This document shows positions 49,811 to 60,208 of a DNA stretch of 64,000 bases, piece by piece. Made by a program: the position numbers and the translations under genes. The notes under the pieces were generated by a model. It did no database searches. It was not told where the DNA came from and was given only the letters and a program-made list of their open reading frames with translations. The DNA is from Bathymodiolus japonicus methanotrophic gill symbiont (GTDB lineage: Bacteria > Pseudomonadota > Gammaproteobacteria > Methylococcales > Methylomonadaceae). How positions within the stretch are numbered: the first letter of the stretch is position 1; each line of letters opens with the position of its first letter. Location: positions 124,001-188,000 of the forward strand of contig NZ_BLYC01000007.1 of NCBI RefSeq assembly GCF_019721995.1, given 5' to 3'.

Positions 49811-50134
49811 TTAAAATGGCATTTTAAATCCTGGAGGAAGTGGGATTCCTGCAGTCACATCACCCATTTTGTCTTTTTTTAGTTTCGCCACTTTGTGCAC
49901 GGCATCATTAATCGCTGCTGCGACTAAATCTTCCAGCATTTCCTTATCATCTCCCACCAAAGCATCATCAATAGATACCTTGCGCACCTCTCTCTTGCCT
50001 GTCATTAAAATGCTGACCATGCCACCACCAGCTTCACCTGTCACTTCAATCGACTCAAGTTCAGCCTGTGCTTTTTGCATGTCTTCTTGCATTTTCTGAG
50101 CTTGCTGCATAATATTTCCAAGCGCACCCTTCAT
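49811..50134 (-). CDS. ybaB: YbaB/EbfC nucleoid-associated protein
   Basis: 107 residues. N-terminal coiled coil (MQQAQKMQEDMQKAQAELES), core GEAGGGMVSILMTGKREVRKVSIDD and C-terminal GIPLPPGFKMPF. It binds DNA as a dimer. Two bases after dnaX. Confidence 0.95.
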   Translation of the reverse strand: MKGALGNIMQQAQKMQEDMQKAQAELESIEVTGEAGGGMVSILMTGKREVRKVSIDDALVGDDKEMLEDLVAAAINDAVHKVAKLKKDKMGDVTAGIPLPPGFKMPF

Positions 50135-50136
50135 AT

Positions 50137-51780
50137 TTATTTCTCCTCAATAATATTTTCTACCGGCTCAATAGAACCAGAAATTACCCGTGCATCAAAA
50201 TTGCTTTTTAATGCCTGTATATTTTCATCATTGTCTATAGCATCGACCGCTGCTTGCTGTCGATTGAGCTTTGCCTTATGATTTTTTACCGCTGGCGTAT
50301 CGCTGGCAATAGCCTCCGTCTTAATCACCAACTTAAGCGTATTACCATACTGTTTTTGCAGCGCAGCCTGCAATTTATCTTCTGAACGCGAACTTCTGAT
50401 CTGTGCCTGTTTTGGATCTAGAATCAAGCAGCACTGCTGTGCGTCAACTGATTCCAGAATGCAGTTATTTGCTAGCTCACGCGTCAGCCCAGTTAAATTC
50501 ATAGCATCTACCATGTCATGCCACGGCAGGCTGGTGGAGGGCTCAATAGCCTGTGGTACTTCAGGAGGTGCGCTAACTTCGGGCATGGCCTTGCGCACTG
50601 TTTGCGGCTCAGCCACTTTACTCGGCACTGACACTGCCAGAGGTTTGGATCTTATAGCTGTTGTGGTGGTAATATTGCCTGCTTGCTTTTGATCACTGAC
50701 CTGTGGATTAAACGCCAGCATTCTGAGCATCATCATTTCAAATCCTGCGCGTGGTTCCGGCGCCAAACCCAGGTCTTTTTGACCCATCAGTGCAATCTGA
50801 TAATACAACTGTAACTCTTCAGCCGAAAACAGTTCACTCAACTCACGCAACATCTCGGCATCATCTTCGGTCTCTGCAACTGCCGGAACCAACTGCACCA
50901 ATGCAAGACGATGCAAGACCCGTAATATTTGCTGTAATACATCAGCGAAATCAGGTGATAATTCAGCCATTTCCTGAATAGTCTGCAAGACCTTTGACGC
51001 GTCTTTTAGCGCCAGGCTACGCAGTAATTCTGCCACCGGCTGTTGTGCAATCGTACCTAGCATCTGACTAACCGTCTCGGTGCTAACCACATCATTGCCA
51101 AATACAATTGCCTGATCTAGTAAACTCAGACCATCGCGCATACTGCCATCTGCCGCACGCGCTATTAAACGCAAAGCATCCTGCTCACATTGTATTTTTT
51201 CTTCGCCTAATATATAGGCCATTTGCTCGCTAATCTGACTGGGTGTCAGGCGCTTTAAATTAAATTGCAGGCAGCGCGATAAAACAGTAACCGGAATTTT
51301 CTGTGGGTCAGTCGTGGCAAGCAAGAATTTAACATGTTCGGGCGGCTCTTCTAGCGTCTTCAGCAAGGCATTAAAGCTACTCAGCGAGAGCATATGTACT
51401 TCGTCGATCAGATAAACTTTATATTTACCCGCATTAGGCGCATATTGAGCGTTATCCAGTAAATCCCGGGTATTATCGACCCCGGTCTGAGATGCAGCAT
51501 CAACTTCGATTAAATCCAGGTAGCGCCCTTCATCTATGGCCTGGCAAACAGAACATTGCCCACAGGGATTATAGTCTTGAAGATTTTCGCAGTTAACTGC
51601 TTTTGCCAGGATTCTGGCGATAGTGGTTTTTCCTACGCCGCGGGTGCCGGTAAATAAATAGGCATGGTGTAAACGATCATGTTGCAATGCATTGATTAGC
51701 GCCTGGCTAACATGCTCCTGACCAACAATTTGGTTGAAATTATGCGGACGCCATTTTCTGGCGAGAACCTGATGATTCAT
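50137..51780 (-). CDS. dnaX: DNA polymerase III tau subunit
   Basis: 547 residues from MNHQVLARKWRPHNFNQIVG. Clamp-loader AAA+ motifs: Walker A GTRGVGKTTIA, zinc site CGQCSVC, DEVHML and sensor ATTDPQKIPVTV. It holds the replisome together. Shorter than E. coli tau (643). No A6G-type slippery run was seen, so a gamma form by frameshift is not predicted. The frame is open 19 codons further up, but that overlaps no motif. Confidence 0.95.
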   Translation of the reverse strand: MNHQVLARKWRPHNFNQIVGQEHVSQALINALQHDRLHHAYLFTGTRGVGKTTIARILAKAVNCENLQDYNPCGQCSVCQAIDEGRYLDLIEVDAASQTGVDNTRDLLDNAQYAPNAGKYKVYLIDEVHMLSLSSFNALLKTLEEPPEHVKFLLATTDPQKIPVTVLSRCLQFNLKRLTPSQISEQMAYILGEEKIQCEQDALRLIARAADGSMRDGLSLLDQAIVFGNDVVSTETVSQMLGTIAQQPVAELLRSLALKDASKVLQTIQEMAELSPDFADVLQQILRVLHRLALVQLVPAVAETEDDAEMLRELSELFSAEELQLYYQIALMGQKDLGLAPEPRAGFEMMMLRMLAFNPQVSDQKQAGNITTTTAIRSKPLAVSVPSKVAEPQTVRKAMPEVSAPPEVPQAIEPSTSLPWHDMVDAMNLTGLTRELANNCILESVDAQQCCLILDPKQAQIRSSRSEDKLQAALQKQYGNTLKLVIKTEAIASDTPAVKNHKAKLNRQQAAVDAIDNDENIQALKSNFDARVISGSIEPVENIIEEK

Positions 51781-51805
51781 GACAGAGTGGTAGAATGTAG
51801 AGATT

Positions 51806-51918
51806 GGGCGGATACCATGCCAGCCACATCTCGGCACACGAATCTTCTGCTACCGTTGCTCCCTTCCAGGCCTGGCGGAGTTGACAGAATATCGTTGCGA
51901 GAGGACCGACACGGTAAC
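51806..51918 (-). ncRNA. ffs: Signal recognition particle 4.5S RNA
   Basis: The minus strand contains the SRP apical domain: GCCAGGCCTGGAAGGGAGCA, then the symmetric loop GCAACGGTAGCAG and the closing helix GTGTGCCGAGATGTGGCTGG. The ends pair (ACCGTG with CATGGT). About 113 nt, the usual length. It binds Ffh and then FtsY at the membrane. It lies just upstream of dnaX, a common location in proteobacteria. Confidence 0.93.
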
Positions 51919-52088
51919 CATAATGTCGACAACCACTAGCGTTGAAGAGCGGGTATTATGCGTTATTTACAGTAACAGTTCAAGGCTAAATCGTAATTTA
52001 TTATTGGATCGTATCTTTACTGATTAAACTGCTCAGAAAATCAAAGGGGAGATGGAGTAATTTGGTTTCTTTAGCGCTATTTCCCATG

Positions 52089-54126
52089 CTATTCGCCCAA
52101 AAATTCACCTTGCTGATGCCGCCACATTTGAAAATATCGTCCTTGCTGTGCCAATAACTGCTGGTGAGTTCCTTGCTCTATAATTCGCCCGTGCTCCAGT
52201 ACAATAATTCTATCCATGCGTAAGATAGTCGAGAGGCGGTGCGCAATCACTAGCGCAGTTTTATGTTGCAGTAATTCAAAAATAGCCACCTGCACCTGTT
52301 GCTCGGTTATCGAATCCAGCGCACTGGTTGCTTCATCTAACACCACGATGGGCGCATCTTCCAGAAATGCGCGGGCAATGGCTATGCGCTGCTTTTCGCC
52401 GCCCGATAGTTTCACCCCCCGCTCGCCAACCTGAGTATCAAATTGCTGCGGTAATTGCTGAATAAATTCCAGGCTCTGCGCTTTAGCAGCAACCGCATGC
52501 AACTCCGCGTCCGAAACATCTCGTCCCATAGTGATATTATCACGTACCGAGCGATGGAATAGATCGGGTTGCTGGGGGATCAGAGATATTTGCTGGCGCA
52601 ATTCGGGGAGTCGCTATTTTTGCGAAAGCTTGTTTTGGGCATCCCAGCCCAAGCAAGCAGCAAAAACTTAACGCGACCACTTATGCCTCCGGCGGCCCCG
52701 ATTCGTCCTCGTCACCTCGTCCCGACCCAACAAGGGGTCGGAACATAGGCTCCAAATGACTTGACGCCGTGTCGGATGGCCTTTTATTTTGTCTCCACCT
52801 TCGCTAACGCTCAGACTCCGAAAAAACAACGGCCCTACGGCTATCGCGGACTAAAAATCTTCACTTCGCTAAAGCTCCGTTTCCAGGATTTTCAGCGGAT
52901 GCCAAAGTGAAATCTCGACTATTAATACCATCAAACAAAATTTGCCCACTTTGCGCATCAACAAACCTGAATAATAAGCGGGTTAATGATGATTTGCCAG
53001 AGCCAGACTGACCTATTAGTGCTACTTTCTCTCTCGCTCTGATATGCAGAGAAAAACCCTCAAACAAGGACCGGTGACCATCATAGGCAAAGTTAATATT
53101 TCTGAAACTAATCTCCCCTCGCGAAATTTTCTGAGCTCTCGCGTGAGGGTCGTTTATTTCCAGAGCAGTATTGCTGAATACCTCACTCATCTCCTTTGCA
53201 TCAGCCAGTGCTGTGAAGAAGTTGCGTAAATTGCGCCCAAACTCCCACAACCGCTGAATCAACATTAACAAGATGGACTGAAACAAGACGAACTCACCAA
53301 CATCAAAAGTACTCGTGCGCCATTTATCAATCATTAAAAACATCAGTAATAACTCAATCGCGAAAACCATTAAGCCTTGCACCGCAAAAGAGATAAACAT
53401 TAATATCCAGGCGATCTTCTTGCGTTTATAAACTTCGTTTGAAGCCTGATCAACACGTTGCTGCTCAGTATCTTCCAGCACAAAACTTTTGACGATAAAA
53501 ATATTGCTAATGGCATCCGAATAAGCGCCACCCACGTTGGAATCTGCTTTAGCAACACTTTCATCAAACTTTAGCTTCCACCTGGAAAAACCGATATTCC
53601 AAATCAGATAAACAGCTACCCAGGCAAGAAAACACATGGCAAACTCGGGCTGTTGCTGATAGAAAATAACAAAAGCAATGCTGATCGCCAGAATATTTTG
53701 AAATAACTGGAACAGGCACCAGTCCATAATAATTTCAAAGGAGCGGGAAAATCGGTTAGCTTGTTTAATCAGACTACCGGAAAAGCTGTTTCCAAAGAAA
53801 ATATACTGCTGCTTTTTAAGCACATCAAAGCAGCGCTTTTCCAGCAGGTTCACACCACCGCCATCAACCGGAATAATGCCGATTTCCATAACCCGCCAGG
53901 AGAGCCAGACCCCCGCATAAAACACAGCGATCATGGACAGGTTGTGCAGCAGCATCGAATAGGTTGCAGCAGAATATTCCGAGGCCAGTCCATTGGCGAT
54001 ATTTTTGTAAAATACTGGCACATAAAAATCTAGTATCGTGGCGCCACTAAGGCCAATAATACACAGCAGAAAATACCATTTTTTCTGCCAGACTACCTTG
54101 CTGTATTCTTTAAAAATAATGTGCAT
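52089..54126 (-). pseudogene. ABC exporter (TMD-NBD) interrupted by PE2
   Basis: Pieces 54126-52898 and 52602-52089 total 1743 nt, exactly 580 codons plus stop. N-terminal half: six membrane helices; C-terminal half: Walker A IGQSGSGKSS, Q-loop SLIPQQPDLFH, signature KLSGGEKQRIAIARAFL and VVLDEATSALDS. The PE2 copy (52603-52897) sits between RDFTLAS and LRQQIS, inside the ATPase just before the Q-loop. As written, the product ends within a few codons of the insert; excision restores it exactly. Lipid- or drug-type exporter; substrate unknown. A complete gene apart from the insert. Confidence 0.88.
52603..52897 (+). mobile_element. PE2 copy in ABC exporter (295 bp)
   Basis: Flanks GCGCAAT and GATGCCAA, no duplication. 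One substitution near the right end (CAGGATTTTCAGCG for CTGATTTTCAGCG context). Antisense to the host gene. Confidence 0.93.
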
Positions 54127-54143
54127 TTTTTAATATGCAGTCA

Positions 54144-54374
54144 TTATTTTTTTTGCACATAAAAAATCTGTTGTTCATCCTCACGCATATATTCGATTAT
54201 CTCATTGCCGGTCTGCTCACTATAAACACCAAAATCCAGATGCGCTGCAGGATCTGTAGCAATCACCCGCACAACCTCGCCTGAGTGCATGTCTTTTAAG
54301 GCTTTTTTTAAGCGTAATAAAGGCAAGGGACAATGTAAACCAGCGGCATCTACTTCAATATCAAATTCAATCAT
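54144..54374 (-). CDS. TusA-family sulfur carrier
   Basis: 76 residues from MIEFDIEVDAAGLHCPLPLLRLKKAL. The CPxP motif (CPLPLLRLK) holds the persulfide cysteine. TusA-type proteins relay sulfur for tRNA thiolation or molybdopterin. A second possible start lies seven codons earlier (54395). The C-terminal EYMREDEQQIFYVQKK is typical for TusA/YedF types. Near cysG but divergent from it. Confidence 0.87.
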   Translation of the reverse strand: MIEFDIEVDAAGLHCPLPLLRLKKALKDMHSGEVVRVIATDPAAHLDFGVYSEQTGNEIIEYMREDEQQIFYVQKK

Positions 54375-54473
54375 TCTGATTTTAAATTTTCTCAATCATG
54401 CTTTATAAAGAGCGCATATAATAGCATCCAACTCTGTTTCTGAACGATGTACTTCTAGATTAATTATCATTTT

Positions 54474-55904
54474 ATGGACTATTTTCCACTTTTTATCAAT
54501 TTAAAAAATAAACACTGCCTAGTCGTAGGCGCTGGCGAAATAGCCGCTCGAAAAATTGAATTACTTGCCAAAGCTGGAGCCAAAATCGCCGTTATCGCGC
54601 CAGAAATAAGCGCCAGTGTTATGCAATTAGCGGCGAACAATTCAGACATAGAAATCAGCATAAAAAAATTCAGTACCGATGATATCTCTCAACAACGGCT
54701 GATTATTTCAGCGACTAATCAGGCCGATATTAATGCCCTGGTTGCAGCCACGGCCGATGCACATAATATCCCCGTTAATGTAGTAGATAAACCGGCCTTG
54801 TGCAGCTTTATTGTGCCGGCAATTATTGACCGCTCACCAGCCCTAGCCGCTGTATCTTCGGGTGGTACATCCCCTGTACTCGCACGTTTATTACGCGCAA
54901 AACTGGAAAGCCTTATCCCACCTGCTTTTGGCAGAATGGCTAAGCTAGCGGAAAAATACCGAGCATTAGTAAAAGAAAATATAAACCCACCAGCACAGCG
55001 GCGCATATTCTGGGAAAAAGTTTTGCAAGGTTCAATCGCAGAACTATTCTATTCGGGCAAAGAAGCCGAGGCAGAGTCGCGATTAAAAGATGCCATACTG
55101 AACAGCCCTAAGCAACTGGATAATAGCGGAGAAGTCTACCTGGTCGGCGCGGGCCCGGGCGACCCTGATCTCCTCACTTTTCGTGCTTTGCGCCTGATGC
55201 AGCAAGCCGATGTAGTTGTTTATGATCGTCTGGTTTCTACTGAAATATTGCAACTGGTTCGCCGTGATGCAGAAAAAATTTATGTCGGAAAGCAACGAGA
55301 CAATCATAGCCTCCCGCAGGAATCAATTAATGAATTACTCGCCAGGCTGGCAAAAGAAGGCAAGCGCGTAGTGCGCTTAAAAGGCGGAGATCCCTTTATT
55401 TTTGGTCGCGGCGGTGAAGAAATTGAAACCCTGGCTGAGCAAAACATTAACTTCCAGGTCGTACCTGGCATAACCGCAGCCTCTGGCTGTGCAACTTATG
55501 CAGGCATCCCACTAACGCATAGAGATCATGCCCAGTCATGCACCTTTGTTACCGGGCATTTAAAAAATAATCGCGCAAACCTGAACTGGCAACAACTCGC
55601 CGCACCTGGTCAAACCATTGTTATCTATATGGGACTGGTTGGACTGGGAATCATCTGCCAATCCTTGATTCAGCATGGTGCTGTAGCAGATTTACCGATT
55701 GCACTGATACAGCAAGGTACGACACAGAGGCAACGCGTAATTACCGGAACGCTAAGCAACTTGCCCGACAAATTGAAAAACCAGGGCATACACCCACCAA
55801 CCTTATTTATTATCGGCACGGTTGTTTCCCTACACGATGCATTAAAATGGTTTCATGCTGATGATATGCACAACACTACCGAAGATTTTATTCCTCAACA
55901 GTAA
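54474..55904 (+). CDS. cysG: Siroheme synthase CysG (trifunctional)
   Basis: 476 residues. The N-terminal dehydrogenase/ferrochelatase part has the NAD site [15 protein letters not shown] and [14 protein letters not shown]. The C-terminal uroporphyrinogen methyltransferase has [18 protein letters not shown] and [16 protein letters not shown] plus [20 protein letters not shown]. It makes siroheme for sulfite or nitrite reductase. Full length and normal. Confidence 0.96.
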   Translation: MDYFPLFINLKNKHCLVVGAGEIAARKIELLAKAGAKIAVIAPEISASVMQLAANNSDIEISIKKFSTDDISQQRLIISATNQADINALVAATADAHNIPVNVVDKPALCSFIVPAIIDRSPALAAVSSGGTSPVLARLLRAKLESLIPPAFGRMAKLAEKYRALVKENINPPAQRRIFWEKVLQGSIAELFYSGKEAEAESRLKDAILNSPKQLDNSGEVYLVGAGPGDPDLLTFRALRLMQQADVVVYDRLVSTEILQLVRRDAEKIYVGKQRDNHSLPQESINELLARLAKEGKRVVRLKGGDPFIFGRGGEEIETLAEQNINFQVVPGITAASGCATYAGIPLTHRDHAQSCTFVTGHLKNNRANLNWQQLAAPGQTIVIYMGLVGLGIICQSLIQHGAVADLPIALIQQGTTQRQRVITGTLSNLPDKLKNQGIHPPTLFIIGTVVSLHDALKWFHADDMHNTTEDFIPQQ

Positions 55905-56148
55905 TTAGCTAAAGCAAACCATTGAACCATAATGGAAAAACAACTTCACTGATTCGAGTATTTGTTAATCAAATAGCCGGCATATACACGATTTCATGAC
56001 GTCATATTGTTAAAAACCGATAAAAATAGTTGAAAATTATGGCTAAATTATCTATCATTTAACAGTTAAAATTTTTCGGGGCTATGTTTTCTGAATATTA
56101 TTCATTTACAATGACATAGTTTTTTATTACTAAGAGGAAGAGATCAAA

Positions 56149-56481
56149 ATGAAAAAAATACTATTAGCTGTTTCTACAGTTGCTTTATTAGGTTTAAGCG
56201 TCCAGGCATCAGCTGGTGACGTAAAAGTAGGTAAGAAAATCTATGACCGTGCGTTTGGTCGAGGCTGTGGTGCTTGCCATGATATATCTTCTAACCCACA
56301 ATTAATTGCATTAATTAAATCAGGCGACCTGACTAAAGCAAGTTTTTCGACTACTTTAAAAGAAGGTAAAAACGGCATGCCTAAAGCAGTAGATGCCATT
56401 ATGGCTGTAGGTCCTGTTAAGAAAGCCGGCCTAGACGAAGAGCAAGCTATCGATGCCGTATGGAGCTACCTGGCTCAATAA
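56149..56481 (+). CDS. Periplasmic class I cytochrome c
   Basis: 110 residues. Signal peptide (about 1-22, ending SVQASA) and one heme site CGACH (about residue 41-45) with the distal Met in NGMPK. Small soluble electron carrier, possible donor to the caa3-type oxidase. GAGGAAG lies a few bases before the ATG, and an intrinsic terminator follows 20 bases after the stop, so it is monocistronic. Confidence 0.9.
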   Translation: MKKILLAVSTVALLGLSVQASAGDVKVGKKIYDRAFGRGCGACHDISSNPQLIALIKSGDLTKASFSTTLKEGKNGMPKAVDAIMAVGPVKKAGLDEEQAIDAVWSYLAQ

Positions 56482-56500
56482 GCTCTTAGTAGTAGACACA

Positions 56501-56537
56501 AAAAAGCCATTCCTGAAAATCTGGAATGGCTTTTTTT
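56501..56537 (+). terminator. Intrinsic terminator after cytochrome c
   Basis: Stem AAAGCCATTCC/GGAATGGCTTT with a TGAAAATCT loop, followed by a T-run. Confidence 0.93.
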
Positions 56538-56555
56538 ATGCCTTAAAAACAGACT

Positions 56556-56797
56556 AAGGTAGAACGGACTTTAGTCCGATATTTTCCCGCCCTATCTTAT
56601 CTTACTGAAGTTTCCCAATTATTGAGTAGCTGAAATACACAATGCTGGTGTATCGAGGTTTATTTTAGGTGGTTTTGCCATGTTTAATGAAAAGACTATT
56701 TTTTTCATATAGTTGTAGCATAGTTTCAATTTTACCATAAATAATTATTGGGAAACTTCAGTTATCTTAGTGAATAGCGGACTAAAGTCCGTTCTAC
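56556..56797. repeat. REP-like palindrome split by MITE-A
   Basis: The left arm GTAGAACGGACTTTAGTCCG and right arm CGGACTAAAGTCCGTTCTAC are perfect inverses and match arms near 40438. MITE-A has landed in the spacer, with an 8-base TTATCTTA duplication. Confidence 0.82.
56605..56761 (-). mobile_element. MITE-A copy 5, internally deleted (157 bp)
   Basis: Both ends and the TTATCTTA duplication (56597-56604, 56762-56769) are intact; 47 bases of the middle are missing compared with the 204-bp form. Shows that the ends alone suffice for mobility, or a later deletion. Confidence 0.92.
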
Positions 56798-56799
56798 AA

Positions 56800-57432
56800 C
56801 TAAGATATTCTTTTCTGCTTGCTAGAACTATGCTCAAGGGCATATTGCCTACGCACCCAGACTCCACCTATAACAGCAATCATCAGTCCACAGGAAGTAA
56901 TCAGGAAATTCACCAGACCTTTTAATTGCGAGACCTGCTCAGCTAAAACGAGAGTTTCAGCGCTTTGAGGTGGTTGTTGCAAATATTTCTGCACAATCAA
57001 GCGCCCTGCCCCAGTTTCAGAATAGGTTTTTAAAACCACCAAGTCATTCTGTAAAGCGCGGATGGTATCCAGCCCTACTTCCTCAAAAGTCCCGCTACGC
57101 AAAGAGCCCTCTAGAATCTTCAACTTACTTTCAATAGAACCACTGACCAAACCGACCAACTGGGATTTCAAAGCATCCACCTCGGCAGATAAAACCGGGT
57201 TCATCTGCACTTCATACAGCTCGGCAGCCTTTACTGCTATCGTAGGCTGCTTTACTAATGCTTGCTCTGGTATTAATAACATACCCATAAAAATAACCAT
57301 TGCCATCAAACCGACAAGCACAGCTAATACCAACCGGTTCATTTTCAGCACACTCATCCGAGTTGCTGAATTTAGAACGGCTAAATTACGCACTGATTTA
57401 TTTTTTTTATCTTTTTTGCGTAAGTCGCTCAT
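56800..57432 (-). CDS. Two-helix membrane protein, function unknown
   Basis: 210 residues. A basic N-terminus (MSDLRKKDKKNKS) precedes helix 1 (about 34-53); a long, probably periplasmic helical region with Glu/Leu heptads follows, then helix 2 (about 173-191) and a basic tail. I do not recognise a family. It ends in a gene-poor stretch next to the MITE-A/REP repeat and faces argG downstream in the same direction, but a terminator at 57493 separates the two. Confidence 0.6.
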   Translation of the reverse strand: MSDLRKKDKKNKSVRNLAVLNSATRMSVLKMNRLVLAVLVGLMAMVIFMGMLLIPEQALVKQPTIAVKAAELYEVQMNPVLSAEVDALKSQLVGLVSGSIESKLKILEGSLRSGTFEEVGLDTIRALQNDLVVLKTYSETGAGRLIVQKYLQQPPQSAETLVLAEQVSQLKGLVNFLITSCGLMIAVIGGVWVRRQYALEHSSSKQKRIS

Positions 57433-57492
57433 TCAAGCTAAACCCCTTCTCCTATAAAAAATCCCAAGCCAAATCATTATACAAGTTTAATA

Positions 57493-57530
57493 AAAAAAAT
57501 CCCGTTCCCTTTTGCAGAGAACAGGATTTT
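57493..57530. terminator. Intrinsic terminator downstream of argG
   Basis: Hairpin AAATCCCGTTC with GAACAGGATTT (one mismatch) and flanking A and T runs, directly after the argG stop. Confidence 0.88.
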
Positions 57531-57538
57531 TAAGAAAA

Positions 57539-58750
57539 TCATTTCAACCGCTTGGCCGCAATCCGCATTCTTAAAGCATTCAGTTTAATAAAGCCCTCAG
57601 CATCTTGCTGATTATATGCGCCATCATCATCCTCAAAAGTGGCAATCGCTTCATCAAACAAACTATCCGTCTCAGAAACACGCCCCACAACATCGACATT
57701 ACCTTTATATAACTTGACCCGCACTTTACCATTCACTGTTAACTGCGACCGATCAATCATGGTCTGTAACATTTCCCGCTCAGGACTCCACCAATAACCA
57801 TTATAAATTAGTGTAGCATAACGCGGCATCAGCTCATCTTTTAAATGCGCCACTTCACGATCCAGAGTCAACGACTCAATTGCACGATGTGCGCGCATCA
57901 TAATGGTACCTCCGGGAGTTTCATAACAACCGCGTGACTTCATGCCCACATAACGGTTTTCTACGATATCCAAACGACCAATACCATTATCACCACCGAC
58001 TTGATTTAATTTAGCCAAAACTTCAGCAGGCGAATGCGGCACGCCATCTATAGCAATAATATCGCCTTTGGCATAAGTCAGCTCTAAATATGTTGGAGCA
58101 TCAGGTGCATTTTCTGCCGACACGCTCCACAGCCACATATCTTCCTCTGGTTCATTCCAGGGGTCTTCCAGAATTCCACCTTCATAAGAAATATGCAATA
58201 AATTAGCATCCATTGAGTAAGGCGACACCTTACCTTTTTTTCTTTCTATCGGAATACCATGCTGCTCGGCATAAGCTAACAGCTTCTGTCTGGAGCTCAG
58301 TTCCCACTCACGCCATGGCGCAATAATTTTAATATCTGGACGCAACGCATAAGCACCTAGTTCAAAGCGCACCTGATCATTACCTTTGCCAGTTGCTCCA
58401 TGAGAAATAGCATCAGCTCCCGTCTCATTCGAAATTTCAATTAAGCGCTTAGAAATCAAAGGTCGCGCAATTGAAGTACCTAGTAAGTACTCACCTTCAT
58501 AAATTGTATTCGCACGAAACATAGGAAAGACAAAGTCACGCACAAACTCCTCGCGCAAATCATCAATATAAATCTCTTTAATACCTAAAGACTTAGCTTT
58601 TTCACGCGCCGGCTCAACCTCTTCACCCTGCCCTAAATCCGCAGTAAACGTAACAACCTCACAATCATACTCATCTTGTAACCACTTCAAAATAACTGAA
58701 GTATCTAAACCGCCCGAATAAGCTAAAACAACCTTTTTGGTATCTGACAT
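57539..58750 (-). CDS. argG: Argininosuccinate synthase
   Basis: 403 residues from [19 protein letters not shown]. The ATP pyrophosphatase loop [33 protein letters not shown] and [11 protein letters not shown] are conserved. It joins citrulline and aspartate in arginine synthesis. Another ATG three codons upstream exists; the family start is used. Full length. Confidence 0.97.
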   Translation of the reverse strand: MSDTKKVVLAYSGGLDTSVILKWLQDEYDCEVVTFTADLGQGEEVEPAREKAKSLGIKEIYIDDLREEFVRDFVFPMFRANTIYEGEYLLGTSIARPLISKRLIEISNETGADAISHGATGKGNDQVRFELGAYALRPDIKIIAPWREWELSSRQKLLAYAEQHGIPIERKKGKVSPYSMDANLLHISYEGGILEDPWNEPEEDMWLWSVSAENAPDAPTYLELTYAKGDIIAIDGVPHSPAEVLAKLNQVGGDNGIGRLDIVENRYVGMKSRGCYETPGGTIMMRAHRAIESLTLDREVAHLKDELMPRYATLIYNGYWWSPEREMLQTMIDRSQLTVNGKVRVKLYKGNVDVVGRVSETDSLFDEAIATFEDDDGAYNQQDAEGFIKLNALRMRIAAKRLK

Positions 58751-59082
58751 TATTCTCAAACTCTAATTAAAGTAAATTTTTTAATTATACTATAAATAGT
58801 GCCCGGTAAATTTTAAAAATGCAATTCTACGCTTAACAAAGCTAGCTACTTAACCCCATAAAACAAATAGAAATAATCACCACTAATCCATCAAAATATG
58901 ACTATTAACCATTTCCAGTGTGTTCTCGTAAATCTATCTATAATACGCCCCCAAGAAGCTAACACGACTTACAAAAAAAACCACTAAGCCCTATATTTAG
59001 CCAAAGGTCACTTGATTGATCATAAATAAACTAAAAAAATCAAATAGATAAAATGTAACTGAAAAATAATTCTCAAAAAGAG
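58751..59082. other. AT-rich gap between argG and tRNA-Phe
   Basis: About 330 bases with no recognisable gene. It must contain the argG promoter on the minus strand; I could not single out boxes. Confidence 0.5.
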
Positions 59083-59113
59083 TTGACGCAAAAAAGGATA
59101 GCTGAAATAATAC
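59083..59113 (+). promoter_or_regulatory. Promoter of tRNA-Phe
   Basis: TTGACG at 59083-59088; the -10 is either AATAAT (17-base spacing) or TAATAC (19-base spacing). It ends about 14 bases before the tRNA. Confidence 0.6.
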
Positions 59114-59127
59114 CCGCTCTTTAGCAA

Positions 59128-59203
<76 letters not shown>

Positions 59204-59216
59204 TGCTAAAGCCAGA

Positions 59217-59259
59217 TAAATAAAGGTCTTAGAAGATCTCTTCTACGACCTTTATTTTT
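59217..59259. terminator. Bidirectional terminator after tRNA-Phe
   Basis: AAATAAAGGTC..TAGAAGA pairs with TCTTCTA..GACCTTTATTT, with A and T runs on the sides. Serves the tRNA and the convergent integrase remnant. Confidence 0.85.
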
Positions 59260-59388
59260 GCTCAAAATCACAGTGTAGTAAATTTGACTCAGATTCTGCA
59301 TTGTTCGCATATTCCCGTAAGTACTCTCCTGATAAATGAGCATAACGCAATACCATCGATAGATCTGCCCAGCCGAAACTGGCTCAAT
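59252..59388 (-). pseudogene. Tyrosine recombinase (phage-type integrase), C-terminal remnant
   Basis: About 45 codons reading WADLSMVLRYAHLSGEYLREYA match the end of tyrosine integrases, with the conserved LRYAHLS block before the catalytic tyrosine region. It has a stop upstream and no start, and ends 49 bases from the tRNA-Phe gene. Probably the scar of an integrative element that used this tRNA. Confidence 0.75.
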
Positions 59389-59478
59389 TATTTTGGCCAT
59401 TGACAGCATGAATATAAATACTTTTATCATTACGACCTCCCCTTTTTTCAAGAAAACAAACAATTCATCAATAACGAG

Positions 59479-59634
59479 TCAAACCTCTAATACAGCTTTA
59501 TTCCAATTATTGATTTGTGTCGCATGGATGCCATATTTCGCAGTAATCTCTGCTATTGTCTTTTCTCCTTTTAGCGCTTCTAGCACTACTTTTACTTTGG
59601 TTTGCGTACTATGCTTCTTACGATTTATGGTCAT
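59479..59634 (-). pseudogene. IS3-type OrfA fragment
   Basis: 51 residues starting MTINRKKHSTQTKVKVVLEAL and containing KTIAEITAKYGIHATQINNW, a helix-turn-helix of IS3/IS911 OrfA. It stops early and no OrfB follows. Confidence 0.7.
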
Positions 59635-59799
59635 TTCTTAATCCTCAGTTTTGAGGGCAAGATTCTATCTTAAATACTGGTCTAGTTTTTGGGGATCATT
59701 ATAGTGAGCGTAATGAGGTTCTAGCAGCTAAAAATTTACGTAATGAAATAGCAAGAACAATTAAAGAAGCCGGACAATATTATTAACCAATGATGAATT

Positions 59800-59975
59800 G
59801 TAACTACTCAGCGTATTTTTTAACTTTAAAATCAAATGGATATATTTTAATTTAACCTGACTTTAGTCATTTTCACCTTTAAAAAGGGGTGAAAATTGGG
59901 CTAAAATTCAGAGAGATACATTAATTATTATTTTAAATCAATCTGTTATGAGTTTAAATTACGCTGAGTAGTTAC
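59800..59975. mobile_element. MITE-D (176 bp)
   Basis: The inverted ends GTAACTACTCAGCGTA and TACGCTGAGTAGTTAC, with GATGAAT directly repeated on both sides (59792-59798, 59976-59982). No coding content. The source IS is not in the window. Confidence 0.82.
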
Positions 59976-60020
59976 GATGAATGTTAATATCCTAAGAATT
60001 TAAAAAGAAAACTTTGACTA

Positions 60021-60194
60021 TTAAGAATCATGAATTCGTGAATTCTGTATATGTTGTAAGGAGTATAGAAAAGCATTACTCTTCTTTATAAAGATCAACT
60101 TACCATCATTTCGCAAGTGGGAAAGGTGACAATCAGAAACCTTTAAAACTTTCTTTGCTTCCTTGCTACTCACCCATATTTCTTTATTAGTCAT
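60021..60194 (-). CDS. Small helix-turn-helix protein (excisionase-like)
   Basis: 57 residues: WVSSKEAKKVLKVSDCHLSHLRNDGKL is a MerR-like winged-helix (HTH_17/excisionase) pattern. Its neighbourhood, an integrase remnant beside tRNA-Phe, suggests it was the excisionase or a regulator of the same integrative element. No toxin or other partner is seen. It starts 7 bases from the target duplication of a MITE-A copy. Confidence 0.6.
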   Translation of the reverse strand: MTNKEIWVSSKEAKKVLKVSDCHLSHLRNDGKLIFIKKSNAFLYSLQHIQNSRIHDS

Positions 60195-60208
60195 TATGTT
60201 CTACCTAA

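Noticed and set aside
50137-51780. Programmed frameshift in dnaX giving a gamma subunit
   Set aside because: I found no A6G-type slippery run in the gene on the coding strand.
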